Positions 35,370-47,700 of a stretch of 64,000 bases of DNA are shown one piece after another; position 1 is the first letter of the stretch, and each line of letters starts with the position of its first letter. Source of the DNA: Melitaea cinxia. Its lineage: Eukaryota > Arthropoda > Insecta > Lepidoptera > Nymphalidae. The notes under the pieces are model-generated. The model worked only from the letters and a program-made list of their open reading frames with translations, made no database searches and was not told the DNA's origin. The stretch covers positions 9,707,206 to 9,771,205 of the forward strand of contig NC_059396.1 of assembly GCF_905220565.1 (NCBI RefSeq), read 5' to 3'. The position numbers and the translations under genes are program-made.

Positions 35370-35640
35370 TCCAACTGAGAGGCGTCAGCGTGGGCCGATT
35401 CAGCCTGTAACATTCGACAGCTGGACAAAGGCCTCTTTCTTCATGCAAGAGAAGGATCGGAGCTTAATTCTCCAAGCTACCTGCAGGTTGGTGGATATAT
35501 TCTTTACTATGTCTTACTACTATACTACTTATATGATCGTTGTCTACTTATATGATCGTTGTCTAGTTATATGATCGTTATCAGGTGTTAATGATAATAA
35601 CCGGACCGACAACTTAATTTATTCTCCGAGGCACGATGAC
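35370..35640. repeat. Lepidopteran interspersed repeat
   Basis: Carries the phrases GCCGATTCAGCCTGTAACATT, GGCCTCTTTCTTCATGCAAG, AGAAGGATCGGAGCTTAAT and, near its end, CTCCGAGGCACGATG. Similar phrases lie at 47.23 and 54.4-54.6 kb. No coding potential. The family name is not known to me. Confidence 0.55.
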
Positions 35641-36399
35641 ACCGACAAGAACGTCAATGGGAAAAGCCTGCTTGAAGTATGCTTGGAATGGAATCTTTGC
35701 GTGGCCAACACAATGTTTGACCACAAAAAGATCCATTTGTATACAAGAGTTTAGGGTGAGTCTAGAAGTATGGTTGATTTTGTAATAGTGAATGAAAGAC
35801 TGAGGAAGAAAGTGCTAGACACTCGGGCATACCGCGGTGTAGGCCTCGACCCAGACCACTTCCTGGTCGTAGCCCGAATGCGTGGCCTCTTTAAACGGTG
35901 GTGACATCGAAGGGCCGAGCCTACGAGTGTGAGTGAAAGTGGAAAACCTACAAGAAAAGGAAAAGAAAGACGAGTATGTAGAGAAACTGAAAGAAAGTTT
36001 TAAAGGCATAGAAGAGATAGGTGCGATTGGAGATTTGTGGGATACATTTAAGAAAGGGGTCGTGAATGTTGCTATTGAGGTATGCGGGGTAGCTTGAAGA
36101 AGGAAAGGAAGAAAGAACTATAATGTATGGATGGATAAAGATGTACAAAAGGCTGTGCAAGAAAAGAAGAAAGCGTGGTTGGATTGGTTAGTGACAAAAG
36201 CTAACCAAAAAGTTCAAAAGGCAACGGATGACGAGATAAAGGAAGCAAGAACGAAGTATAAAAGATTGAAATTAGCGGCGAAAAAAGTTGTGTCTAGAAA
36301 GAAAGAAGAACGAAAGGATGATTTTGATAGAAGGCTCTCTGAAGATTTCCAGTCAAACATCAAGTTTTTCTGGAAATCAAAAAGGTGTGAATGTTGTAT
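35641..36399 (+). pseudogene. RTE-like LINE fragment (TGTA-tailed family), endonuclease end and linker
   Basis: Reads NVNGKSLLEVCLEWNLCVAN, YRGVGLDPDHFLVVARMRGL (end of an AP-endonuclease domain), and after a frameshift VENLQEKEKKDEYVEKLKES. A stop follows, then the basic linker (frame 36131-36403, WMDKDVQKAVQEKKKAWLDW and KKEERKDDFDRRLSEDFQSN). The matching part of the minus-strand copy is at 42.4-42.8 kb. An R1-type insert cuts it off before the RT domain. Confidence 0.85.
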
Positions 36400-37385
36400 A
36401 TAAAGTTTTTTTTTGGTATCGCAGGGGAACCTTTTTACGGGTGATCCAGGATCCCAGGTAGGCATTCTAGACCGTATGTCGGCTTCAGCACTTGGGGGTG
36501 CAATTCCGACCAAAACCCCTGCGGGAGCCTTCAGCCATTTTAATTGGAGGGTCACAGATCTGCAGGCAACAGGATCCCTCCAGCGACAGGCTGGCCTCGG
36601 CGGAAAGGCCAGACTTCTCCTCCATGTGGACTATCCGGATCACCTCTGAACAATCCCGACGACACCGTGTCTAGCAGAACCGGGTTCCCATCCGTCGTTG
36701 GCGGCCTCCTTTCTCATCCGCTAGTCATTCTTCTTCTAGGATCTTACTGTCTCGTAGAAGGAGACCATCGCCTTCCAAGACTCTTCGTCACCGAGCATCG
36801 CGGTGATGACGCTCGGAAGTGACAAGTCCTCTCCGAGGACTGTCGTCAGATCGCGACGCAGTGCCGCCCATCTCAGGCACACCTCGAGGGTGTGCTGGGC
36901 CAAGTCCACCGCCGCGCACAATCGTGACATCCAGTCGTCGGCTCCCTTTGGGCCGTCCGACACAAGCATTCACCAAAGCAGCCGTGCCCGGTGAGAACTT
37001 GCATCAGACGGAAGGTGCGCTTACGGCGCATCCACCGCTCAAGGACCAGGCGCAAGGCAGCCGTTACGCGTCTCAGCAAGGACCTCCGCCACGAGCTTCC
37101 ACGGGGGGTCACCGGCTAGAGCAGTAGCTGCAGCCCACAATACCGTACGGTACCCCCGAATCACCCTCACCACGATGATCCTTTGCGCAGACCGCAGCGT
37201 GGCCTTATTCCTCGCAGTGAGGCGATGTACAAGCTGGGAGGCCACTATTCTCTCCAAGGCCTTCCCAGCTTCGTTCAGCAACACCACCGGTCGCACCGAC
37301 GAAGTCCGGGGTCCGACCTGCCTTAAGAAGTAGGCAGAGCCGACCCTCCTTCCAGGCCCCCTATATCACCCGTGCGAAGCCGGAG
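36400..37385 (-). mobile_element. R1-clade LINE, second copy, internally deleted
   Basis: The 3' UTR and C-terminus match the copy at 20.1-21.0 kb closely (GCACTTGGGGGTGCA, CCTGCGGGAGCCTTCAGCC). At its 5' side (37296-37039) it keeps RT block RPVVLLNEAGKALERIVASQ. That block jumps straight to SAQRIIVVRVIRGYRTVLW, which lies well after the RT core, so the palm domain with the catalytic residues is deleted. No clear target duplication was found. Confidence 0.82.
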
Positions 37386-37934
37386 CGGATCGCTAGTTAT
37401 AAATATTAGGTATTTAATAATAAAGCCATTTAGAGCTATTTATTTTGTTATTCAGTATATGAATTTTCAAACTGTGCGAATAAATAGTTTTCAATAATGG
37501 TCAAATTAATGAAAATTTTAAACTTTTATTTTCATTGTTATATTTTCTCTTTTTTTAACGGATATCCTGTTCTAAATTCTTTCACTTTTTTAGTTTTTTT
37601 AAAACAATAAACTATTTAAATAGTTTTTTTTCAATACTATATCACTTAAACGTGTAGGTGTATTGTATTACTGTAATCATGGCCCACGCTACCGCTCTAA
37701 AAATCAAAATCTAAATAGTTTTATTCAAATACGCCCCAAAAGCACCTTTGAATTGTCATTTTATAAATTAAAATTTTAATTATTTTTAACAGTGAAGCTA
37801 CCACCGATTTGGATTGTAGACTCTACAGAAAAGAATCGGTAAAAAATTTCCGCACTTGCTTTTCATAAAAAAATATCAACTGAGTTTTTACAAAGTTGGT
37901 AATATCTTGCATGTAATACGTCACTAAGTTCACA
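37386..37934. other. AT-rich sequence, nothing recognised
   Basis: No gene or bounded element supported; separates the R1 copy from the next LINE tail. Confidence 0.5.
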
Positions 37935-38388
37935 CATCTTCATACATATACCTACATATAATCACGCCTCTTTCCCGTAGGGGTAGGCAGAGACCACTTC
38001 TTTCCCTTGCTACGATCCTTACATACTTCTTTCGCTTCGTCCACTTTCATTATTCCCTTCATACATGCTCTTTGGTTTAGGGTACTCCTGACCTGGCCTT
38101 TTTCAAGACGTCCCTTATTTGGTCTCGGAACGTTCGCCTAGGTCTACCCCTTCCAACCCTTTCATCCACACTTGCCTTATACACTTTTTTCGTCAATCGT
38201 TCTTCACTCATTCTCTCGACATAGCCAAACTATCTGAGCATACCTTTCTCAATTTTTGTCACTACATCTTCTTTCAGACCACAACGTTTCCTTATCTCAC
38301 TATTTCTTATCCTGTCACTCAGTTTAACTCCTATCATACTTCTTAATGCTCTCATTTGAGATGAGATTATTTATGCGTTATTTCTCTT

Positions 38389-39500
38389 CTATCCTGCATT
38401 TATTCTGCTTTCATGTTTCTTCTGCCATACCCAACTTTCACTTCCGTACATGAGTGTCGGAACCAACACCCCCTCATGCACAGCCAAACGAGCCTTGTTA
38501 GACACCTTCCGACTGCTTATAAATGAGTGCAAAGCCCCATTCACCCTGTTTCCTGCATTCACTCTTCTTTCAATATCACTCTCACACTTTCCATCTCTTG
38601 TAAACTTTGAACCCAGATACACAAACTCATTCACCTGTTCAATTTGTTCATCTCCAATCACGATATTGCAGTCTGTCACCACCTCATCTCTTTCAAACAC
38701 CATCACTTTCGTCTTCTTTACATTCATCTTCATTCCCTTTCTTACAAAAGCTCCACTCATATCAGTTACCATCTCCTGCAACTCCTCGGGCGAAGACGCA
38801 AGTAATACTTGATCATCAGCATAGAGAAGACATTTGACGAGTAACTCATTCATTTTCAACCCACTTTCATTCTCTTTTAAATCTGTCAAACAATTGCCCA
38901 TGAACAGATTAAGCAGCCACGGTGACGCTACACATCCCTGTCTTACACCTTTTTTGATATTAAACCGGTTAGTGTATACCCCATTTATCCTCACACAAGC
39001 ACTAGAATCTCTATAAAGAGATTGCAATGCTCGTATGAGGACACTGCTCACACCATTCACGGTCAATGCTGACCACAATTCATTTCTAATCACTCTATCA
39101 TAGGCCTTTTCTAAATCCACGAACGCGCAATAGACTTTTTTGTTTTTAGCCAAACACTTTTCGGCTATGCACTGCAAAGAAAAGACCTGATCCGTACATC
39201 CCATTCCCTTTCTAAATCCCGCTTGTGCATCCCATACTTTTTCGTCTGTTTCATTCACAACCCTCTCAATCAACACTTTTGCATACAATCTACCGACGAC
39301 GCTGAGGAGGCTTATGCGCGGTAATTTATGCAGTCCTGCCGTGACCCTTTTCCCTTGTACAATAGGACGATTACGGCTTTGCACCAGTCTCCCGGTACTT
39401 GCCCGTTTCGCCAGCACAAATTGAAAAGGCGGTACAGCTGGCTAGCCACTAAACCATGTCCAGCCCCCAGCATTTCGACGGTAATCCTATCATAATGCCC
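38389..39500 (-). pseudogene. RT domain of the interrupted RTE-like LINE
   Basis: Frames 39644-39312 and 39417-38389 overlap through a frameshift. Blocks: GHYDRITVEMLGAGHGLVAS, VPGDWCKAVIVLLYKGKGSR, then LHKLPRISLLSVVGRLYAKV, WDAQAGFRKGMGCTDQVFSL, YCAFVDLEKAYDRVIRNELW, KKGVRQGCVASPWLLNLFMG, LLYADDQVLLASSPEELQEM and LMYGSESWVWQKKHESRINA. The catalytic YADD is intact. The C-terminal continuation lies downstream in another frame. It is about as well preserved as the copy at 25 kb. Confidence 0.9.
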
Positions 39501-39506
39501 TGTACT

Positions 39507-42150
39507 GTCGACCTCATATACACAGACTATAGTAAATGTTTCGATAGAATAGATCATATACTGCTGTTGCGTAAACTCCAATCCATGGGCATAAGGGGTA
39601 ATTTGTACCGATGGCTCACATCTTATGTTAGGAACAGATGCCAAACTGTGGTGCTTAATGGATACACTTCATTACCCATGCCAATACCATCTGGAGTACC
39701 TCAGGATTCGCTACTGGGTCCTCTTTTATTTAATATTTTTGTAAACGATATCTATTCATGTTTCCATAACTCCAAAATTTTGCTTTACGCTGACGACATG
39801 AAAATAATATGCCTAATAAATTCTCATCAATGTACCCAGCTATTACAAGACGATCTTATTAGATTTGAAAATTATTGTTTAGAGAACAAATTGGACTTGA
39901 AATGTAAATAAATGCTTTATATGTTCATATACTCGTAAGGCATTCCCAATTATATCCACTTATAACTTAAAAAACACAGATTTAACTCGTGTTAAGTCTA
40001 TTCGTGACCTAGGAATAGTATTCGACTCTAAATTATTATTCGATGAACATATTAACACTATCGTAAATAAAGCTTCGAAAATGTTTGGGTTCATTTTACG
40101 TATGTCAGTGGACTTTAAATCTTTTAAAATATTCAAAATTTTATACTGTGCCTACGTTTGAAGTCACTTAGAATATTGCTCACAAGTCGGGAACCCTTCA
40201 TTTAATGTTTATAGTACACGCATTGAGCGTATACAGAAAAAGTTCCTGCGATACATACAATTCCGTACAAATCTATATATACCAAAGTATATGAACCGTT
40301 GCAAAAAGTTTCATATATTACCACTATATGAGTGACGGCGTATAGCTGACCTTGTATATTTGATTAAGATCGCTAATGGTTCGATCGATTGTTCCAAACT
40401 TTTGCATGCTATTGGTTTACGTGTTCCATATTCTTGTAGACAACCAGCCACACTTTATATACCTGAAGCTAAAACCAATTATAGGCGAAATAGCTACCTG
40501 ATGCGAGAGAGTGGGTTTTTCAATGCCGTTTCTATGCAGTTCGATGTTGACCTATTCTGTATATTACCTAGACAACTAAAACAAATTGTTACTAACGGTT
40601 TTTTAAATGAAGTTTAGTTTTACATTCTTATGCTTAATTTAGTATTAATATTTCGTAGAAAAATCTATTAAGAGCCATTTCACAAAAATCGGTAACAATC
40701 CGCGAAATTGTAATATTTTGACGTCGTTAATCTCAGTGTTGGATGCAATAATGTAATTTATATTCTTGAAATATAATAGAGCAACCTTTGTTGTAGTCCA
40801 TAGTCAGATCAGAATTTTGATTTATATTATGTGTATAAAATTATTAACCTTTTCATCAGCCTCCTCCCTGGGTAAACGGTCGCAATGTATACTTTGAAGT
40901 CCTACTTTTCAATAACCTCTACGTTGAAACCATTTTAAAAAAATATCATAATATGTGGAATATAATTTTGTTGTCCACTATCATAGATTTTTATTCCATT
41001 TGTATCTCTGTTAAACGATAAAAAAAATGTAAAGTTACGAATATTTTCCAAATAAGTACAATTTTAAAAGCGATATTTCTCTTAGAAAACTAAGAAATTT
41101 TAACGAACTATCTTCATCAAAGTAAACTTACATCATTAAGGAATACAAAAAAAATAATTAAAAGATGTAATTATTTTTAATACATTTTATATTAAATAAT
41201 AAAAAGATAGTATATATTGCCACGCATCAAGCCCGGTAAATCAGTCGAGCGCTAGCGCTCTTAGAGGTAAGGTCCACGCCAAATTCTGCGCAGCCGTCTC
41301 TTTCGCTCACACGCGCCAAGCGCCTGTTGTTATAGCGGATAAAACGCATTTGATAGTTTCATAATAAAATATAAATAAAATAAACATATTACGAAAATGA
41401 CTGTAAAATAATATAATGATAATTTCTGTAAACAAATGTATAATTTAATTTTCTTTTCTCACACTATCAATACAAATAGGCATTTCAATCTGTTTGTCTT
41501 GTTATTTGTTAATTAATATGTTTGTCGGTGTCGATGTAATTAAATGCTTTTTTATTCATATCGTAAATATTAGATTCATTCGTAAACTGAAAAAACTAAA
41601 TCAATTTAAAAAAATTGTTTCATAAAATTGATTTTTTTAATTTTATTTTAAATTTATTGACTGTTGTTATATAGCATACTTGAAATTTTTAACAAATTAA
41701 TTATGTAAAAAACATTTTATACCATAGTTATAATTTTTATTATACATCAGAAAATGATCACGATGGTCTTTTGGTTGTCACACTATACGTACTAGCACAA
41801 AGATCGCGCGGCTCGTACGACTCGCGCGATGCGACCAATTTTACCTAAACTTGCAGAGCGTAAAATTGTGAAATGGCTCTTAATATCTTGTTGTCTAATT
41901 TAAGTTTCATATTGTTACAAATATTTTTACCAAAGTAGTAATTACTTAGGACTATATTTGAAAGTTGTGCACTTAATTTAATAATAATGAGTAGTAGTAG
42001 TATCGTTGTAGTGCAATACCTTTAAGCTTTACTTTATTTGATTTCTACCTAACATTGAAAACTTGTAATTGGCCTTTTAGTAGTAATTCCATAACTATAA
42101 TATAATTGTCTAGCTGTAAGTTTTCCTAAAAATAAAAAATTAAAAAATAC
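39507..42150 (+). mobile_element. Jockey-like LINE inserted into the RTE-like LINE
   Basis: The 5'-truncated RT starts VDLIYTDYSKCFDRIDHILL and continues YVRNRCQTVVLNGYTSLPMP, SGVPQDSLLGPLLFNIFVND and ILLYADDMKIICLIN (frame to 39911). Stops and shifts follow. The C-terminal frame 40360-40617 reads KIANGSIDCSKLLHAIGLRV ... FFNAVSMQFDVDLFCILPRQ. The 3' UTR is interrupted at 40672-41879 by the piggyBac-like MITE and ends in an A-rich tail near 42148. Note PQD in place of the usual PQG. Confidence 0.85.
40672..41879. mobile_element. piggyBac-like MITE, 1208 bp, copy 2
   Basis: TTAA stands at both sides (40668-40671 and 41880-41883), with termini GAGCCATTTCACAA / TTGTGAAATGGCTC. By eye only about nine substitutions separate it from 29381-30588, and there are no length differences. 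It sits in the 3' UTR of the Jockey-like LINE, so it is the youngest layer of this nest. Confidence 0.9.
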
Positions 42151-42159
42151 CCCCCAGTC

Positions 42160-43310
42160 TTACCTAATTTTATACTTTTCTACGCTTTCTTCCATGCTTA
42201 TCTCACTTTCATCACCATTTATACTCTCTTCCATGGAAGGTGCCGTATGTTGTACCTGCACTTCCTCTCCTTCGAGCAAACTTTCAAAATACTCTTTCCA
42301 TCTCTTTAACATACATTCTTCTCCTTTTATAATGCTCCCATCTTGACTCCTGATTGTACTCAATTCCGAGGTAGAGGTTTATCCTCTGGCAGTTTTGATG
42401 GATTTCCAGAAAAACTTGATGTTTGACAGGAAATCTTCAGTGAGCCTTCTATCAAAATCATCCTTTCGTTCTTCTTTCTTTCTAGACACATCTTTCGCCG
42501 CTAATTTCAATCTTTTATACTTCGTTCTTACTTCCTTTATATCGTCATCTGTTGTCTTTTGAACTTCTTTCTTCCTTTCCTTCTTTTAGCTACCCCGCAT
42601 ATCTCAATGGCAACATTCACGACCGCTTTCTTAAATGTATCCCACAAATCTTCAATCACACCTATCTCTTCTATGCCTTTAAAACTTTCTTTCAGTTTCT
42701 CTACATACTCGTCTTTCTTTTCCTTTTCTTGTAGGTTTTCCACTTTCACTCTGTCCAAAATACTTGTAGGCTCGGCTCGTAGGTTCATTTTCTCCGCACT
42801 TATTCAAGAAATCTCTCATGCAATCCCAAAATTCCTCTCTGTCTTGTTGGGCTTTTGATGACCCACCTTCGCGCAGCTCTGTCGTTGCATAGACCCCAAG
42901 GATAAAAAAGCGCTTGAGTCCAACTTTTAACCTGATCCAGAGTAGTCTTGGGAGTACACATTCATATACTCCATCACACATTCAACCATTCGAGAGAAAA
43001 GAATCACACCAACTCCCTGACAGCCTCGGCTGGTTTGGGGGACTCCCGACCAGTATGCCGTGTAGGGACCATGAACTGTGGTGTCACATCCCTTTCTCTT
43101 CGTTTTGTTCACAGAATCTCTACATCGTTCATCCGTCATCTGACATACTTCATCTACCTTACCATCCATTCCTCTGGGTTGCCCGGTCCCTGGGCAGAGT
43201 GACACGCTGACGACTAGGCTTGCCCTTAGCCACGCATCCATCCGCGCAGCAGACGTTTGATTGGCGGAGAGGGTAGGAATAGGGAAAGGGAAGAATAGGT
43301 GGTGTGACAA
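42160..43310 (-). pseudogene. Endonuclease and linker part of the interrupted RTE-like LINE
   Basis: On minus: MTDERCRDSVNKTKRKGCDT, GPYTAYWSGVPQTSRGCQGV and ILFSRMVECVMEYMNVYSQD are endonuclease-type sequence. Damaged frames follow, then VKVENLQEKEKKDEYVEKLK and FKGIEEIGVIEDLWDTFKKA. It closes with ECMLKRWKEYFESLLEGEEV, which in this group precedes the RT domain. Several frameshifts and stops are present. Confidence 0.82.
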
Positions 43311-43460
43311 GGAAGATTGGTAGGTTAGTGTGGGGGAATAGGAAATATAGGATATTACCGCCCAGAGGGTAAGGGATAGGACAATAATAGCTAGGAAAGC
43401 CGGGATCGCATACCCGTATACTATACAATAACCACAACTACCGGACAGGTAATTGGAATG

Positions 43461-44360
43461 AGTATCCTATGACTAAATATAAAATTGGGTAACTTAGAAA
43501 CTTTTAACATGTACAAAATATATTTCTTAAATTTTATATAATGTACTATACCCTACCCGCGTTGCTACGCTTTTTTTCGGTCGTACTAACTCAGAAACCT
43601 TTGAGGGCTCATGCACAACACTTTATTGAAGATCATGATGTGAAATGCATCGTTTACGAACTTTACGACATATAGACAAATATTCATTTATAGAAACCCT
43701 GATATTTTTTAAATTTTGCTTATATTTAAGATATATTTTCGATAATAAAAAAATGTAGTTATTGTTATAAAACTTGATTTTGGTTTTATACATAAAGCAT
43801 TATAAGTTATATGTAATTTATATCTATTTCGAATTATCTCATATTTGAATCCTAAATATTGAAAGGGAACTACTTTACTTTTTTGTTTCTTTTCAATAAC
43901 TCGAAATTTATTTTTGGAGGAGCGTGAGGAAAATGGTGTGAAGTCCCTCGTCCACCATTGAAAAGGGAGGATCCTTCAACCAGACGGGAGTTGTGTCTGG
44001 TGAGCTAACGCCCCGAAGGTTGTTGTCGGGTTCTTGTATATATATATGTATACTCAATCACTTTGATAACTTTGATAGCGCGATGTAGAATACGTCAGTT
44101 TTCTCTAATTCCCTAGTTCGTATGCTGCTCGATAGTTGAGATTATTGAGAAAACTTTACTAATTTTGCTTTTGATCTAAGTATCGTTTAATTTGGTTTAA
44201 AAAAAAATCTCAAGTTACTTAATTTTATCTAGATCTTTTACATTTTTAATAGTACTTGTACTTCTTTCAAATAGATATAAGAAATACCATAGTCAACTTA
44301 ATAACTATCTGTAGATTGTGCTTTAGAATTAAATTTACCCTTCGCTAGATCACAGATGTC
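43461..44360. other. Intergenic DNA upstream of Dp
   Basis: 43461-43870 is AT-rich and featureless. 43900-44040 is a GC-richer, repeat-like patch (GTGAAGTCCCTCGTCCACC, GTCTGGTGAGCTAACGCCCC) of unknown family. Nothing else is supported. Confidence 0.45.
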
Positions 44361-44368
44361 ACTGTCCG

Positions 44369-44388
44369 TTTCGCGCCTTTTCCGGAAA
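44369..44388 (+). promoter_or_regulatory. Candidate E2F site plus ETS-like site, Dp promoter
   Basis: TTTCGCGCC (44369-44377) fits the E2F/DP consensus TTTSSCGC, and TTCCGGAA directly follows. The patch 44360-44480 is locally GC-rich and lies about 0.4 kb upstream of the proposed Dp start. If functional it would let E2F/DP regulate its own subunit gene. This is inference from sequence and position only. Confidence 0.5.
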
Positions 44389-44785
44389 TAAATCCGGCGG
44401 GGGTTTCTGGTTTTGAGTACACGTGAACAGCGTCATCCAATCAGCTGGTAAATTGTGAGGCCGGCGCTAAATTGTCAATGTTTTCTTTGCGTGCTTGTTT
44501 TGTATCTTGTAGTTTAAACTAATGCCAATAATAAAGTGAGATATTGACCGAAGCTAGATGACTATAGGTGGTTCATTTTATAGAACATTGACTATTACGA
44601 TTTCTGACCTTCAAACTTATCCTAAATATTGTCGCCATTTTGACCATGCTATTTGAGCTTGAGATAGTTTATTTTCATTTCTGTATTTCTTAGAGATACC
44701 CTAGTGAGATTTGTAAATGGATGCCCTATTTGAAGAAGGACTACGACGATGTCCCAGAATACTAGTATAGTAAATTTCCTAATAC

Positions 44786-47700
44786 ATGACGCCAATGGTT
44801 AGTAAGTAGTGACGCTAATTTCGTCGATTTCGTTATTTTATTTTCATATTTTCTCTTAGTCTTGCCAAGTAAATTTATCATAGGTTTACGAGAAAGAATA
44901 ACCATTTCATTGTTTTCGGCGTCGAAACAATTTAGGCTTTCGAAAAAATACTATTTCCAGAATAATATATTATTTTTTATTTACCTCATTTAACTAGCTT
45001 ACTTATTTATTAAAACACAGATAATATAAAACAGTATAATAATGGAAATTCCTTGTTTTAGGACAGCCTCAAATGGTTAAAGTAGTGCAAAATACAAACA
45101 CTCAACCTCTTGCTCAAATAAAGATTAAACAAAATCCTGTGAAAGTAATTAAAGTATCTACTGCTAGCGAGGGAAATAATCAGGTACTAAAAGATTTAAA
45201 TTATAACAAACACTGTGTTAAAGCATAGTAATTCTCTTTTCCTATGTAAAAGATGTCTGTTTAAGACTTAAAATAATTTTTAGTATTCTTAAAGCTTGCA
45301 ATAAAATGTGGTGCTGGAACACTTATTAAATAGTACTATGTATTATTTTTATTGCTGTTTTCACTAAGTATAGTATAATTTTTTCAGACTCCTGTATATC
45401 AACCTATTAAAATAAGTGGGATTAAGTGTGCTTCAAGTAAGTCAACTTTTGTAAAAAGTTCAGTTCATATAATTATTCTTTTCCACTTATTGATGTCTAA
45501 TAACTATATATTATTGTTTAAATAAAAGTAATTAATATTCAACTATCTTGACTGTTATGTTTTCATTCACTTAATTTATCATATTTTCCTTAGATGTTAT
45601 AAGTAAAATATACTTTGTCAAATTATGAATCAAACTTAGGATTTGTTTGAGTTCCATGGGTACATTTTATACACATTTATGTATTTGTTGAGTAAATTAT
45701 TTCAGAATTAGTACAAGTACCTGTTGATACTTTGGCTCGTCTACAAAAGATTACACCTAAAACAGAGACAAAATCGCAAAAAACTGAAGTTGTAAGTATT
45801 ACTACAATAAAGAGAGTAAAATTAGTTTAAGATGTTGTGAAACAATGTATATTTTTTTATAGGTAAACAATCAAAAACAATTGACTGAGCTTAACGTGTT
45901 AGAGCGTTTACCAGAATTGGTTCCCATTTTGGCAAAATCAGAGCCTGTAGATAAGTTTGTAGATAGCAAAGGACTTATACCTGTTGTCCCAGAACCAAAT
46001 TCTGCAGAGATTGTTGCTGAGAACAAGCCTTCCTTACTGACAAGTATGTCACATGCTTCGCGGAGAAGACACGACTCTGATAATGACCCGCCTGCAGAAT
46101 AGTAAGTGTTTATATACATATATTTAAAGATGAATAGCCGCAATGTATGAAAGCGCATATCTTTCAAACAACTGCACCAAATTCTTTGTTAATTAAAATA
46201 AGTAATAGTCATGTGACTATCAAAACAGCATAAACCATTCTTTAGATAAATGTATTACATCAAGACTAGTCATAATTTCATGGTTATCAAAATTGGAAAA
46301 CATTGATGGTAACTATTCCTGCAACTGTTTCTAGTCATAGTTTGACTTTTTGTAGCCTTAACCTTTTAATTAAACACACTTCTTGAAGGCAAGATTTTGA
46401 GATACTCTAAATGTCAAAACTCTTATTTACAATATTTCCAGTATTATATAATTTGTGATATTCATATATATTCTACTTTCAGTGATGTAAAACCAGACTG
46501 CTAAATATTTGCTAACGTTAAATAAGCTTCACAGATTCATGTTGTCATTATTGTTTTGCTCCAGCTAGTTATAAAGTGACAATTTATAGCCTATAATCAT
46601 TTTTGTTTATTAAAACGTCAAACACTAAAAGGAAATATTGCAAAGACCTTGTTTAAATGATTGTATTTTATAAATAAATGAATTACCTCTTTATAATATT
46701 TAAAAAGTTTATGACTATTTAAAAAAACTTCTATAACTAGCAGCTACTTATCTTTCACTGCGTCTAAAGTTATAAGAAATTGCAATATTTTATTTAATAA
46801 TTTGATCTCAGATTTAAAATAATCTTTATTAATTTTCAGCACTACAAAGAGACGTAAACACGCAGATAAAGTTGGTAAAGGCTTAAGACATTTTTCAATG
46901 AAAGTTTGTGAGAAAGTCAGAAATAAAGGTTTTACGTCATATAACGAAGTTGCAGATGAATTAGTACTAGAATTTGCAGCTGGAATGCACGGTTCTGCTG
47001 ATAGCCAAGTATGTATCATTTTTGTATGGCAATATTATACCTAAGTACTTCATTTATTTAAATTCAAACAAAAAAAACTAAGTGAATTTTAACAGTCATT
47101 AAATGGTCTTAATTTGACCAATTTATAATAAATACAAAGTACATAATAGTTTGGTTATATACATACTATTTTGAATTTAAACTTTGTATACAATGGTCAA
47201 GTGTAATAATATGTAGCTGAAAAGTTCTGAGCTTAGACCGACGGCTTAACGTGCTCTCCGAGGCACGGTGGGGAGACCCACTAAGACTGCACAAACACCT
47301 GTATGGCCAATACAAATGTTTGTCATGTGCGGGGATCGTACCCGCAACCGCCAGCGCAACAGGTACAATCCATGGCTGTGACCGCTCCGCCTATATTTTG
47401 TCTACTTACGTTGTATTACTTATCGATGCAATTGAAGTCGGTTTTTTCGTTTGCCAGCAAACACAACTATCCAATATAAGTCTCCCTGAACTTCAATGAA
47501 CCTATTTTTATAGAGGGCTTGTATCCCTGATAAAAAGTAACCCGCGTCTTTGGCTATGTTATGAAATGGAATGAATGACTATGTATATAAAAATGTCCAT
47601 TAACAGCCGCCTTCATCTCTTCATCATTCACAAACATTCGTCCCCGTCGATCTTTTTTAAAATTTTTAAATATAAAAATAATCGCTAGGCGCCAGGTCTG

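Larger units (their letters stand above)
37935..43460 (-). mobile_element. RTE-like LINE (TGTA-tailed family), interrupted by a second LINE
   Basis: Read on minus, the element starts near 43460 with a 5' region ending GGATGGATGCGTGGC. It continues through a damaged endonuclease (43310-42160), is broken between about 42155 and 39507 by a plus-strand LINE, then resumes with the RT (39500-38389) and C-terminus, ending near 37935 in ATGTATG-like repeats. With the insert removed it would be about 2.9 kb. A similar 5' end occurs at 49.9 kb. Confidence 0.85.

Noticed and set aside
38450..38837. 120- and 76-codon plus frames, also mirrored at 25257-25644
   Set aside because: Antisense shadows of the RTE-like RT; the same shadows appear wherever this LINE occurs.
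39312..39644. A 110-codon minus frame as a single gene
   Set aside because: Its first half is the antisense of the inserted Jockey-like LINE; only the part from GHYDRITVEML on belongs to the RTE-like RT.
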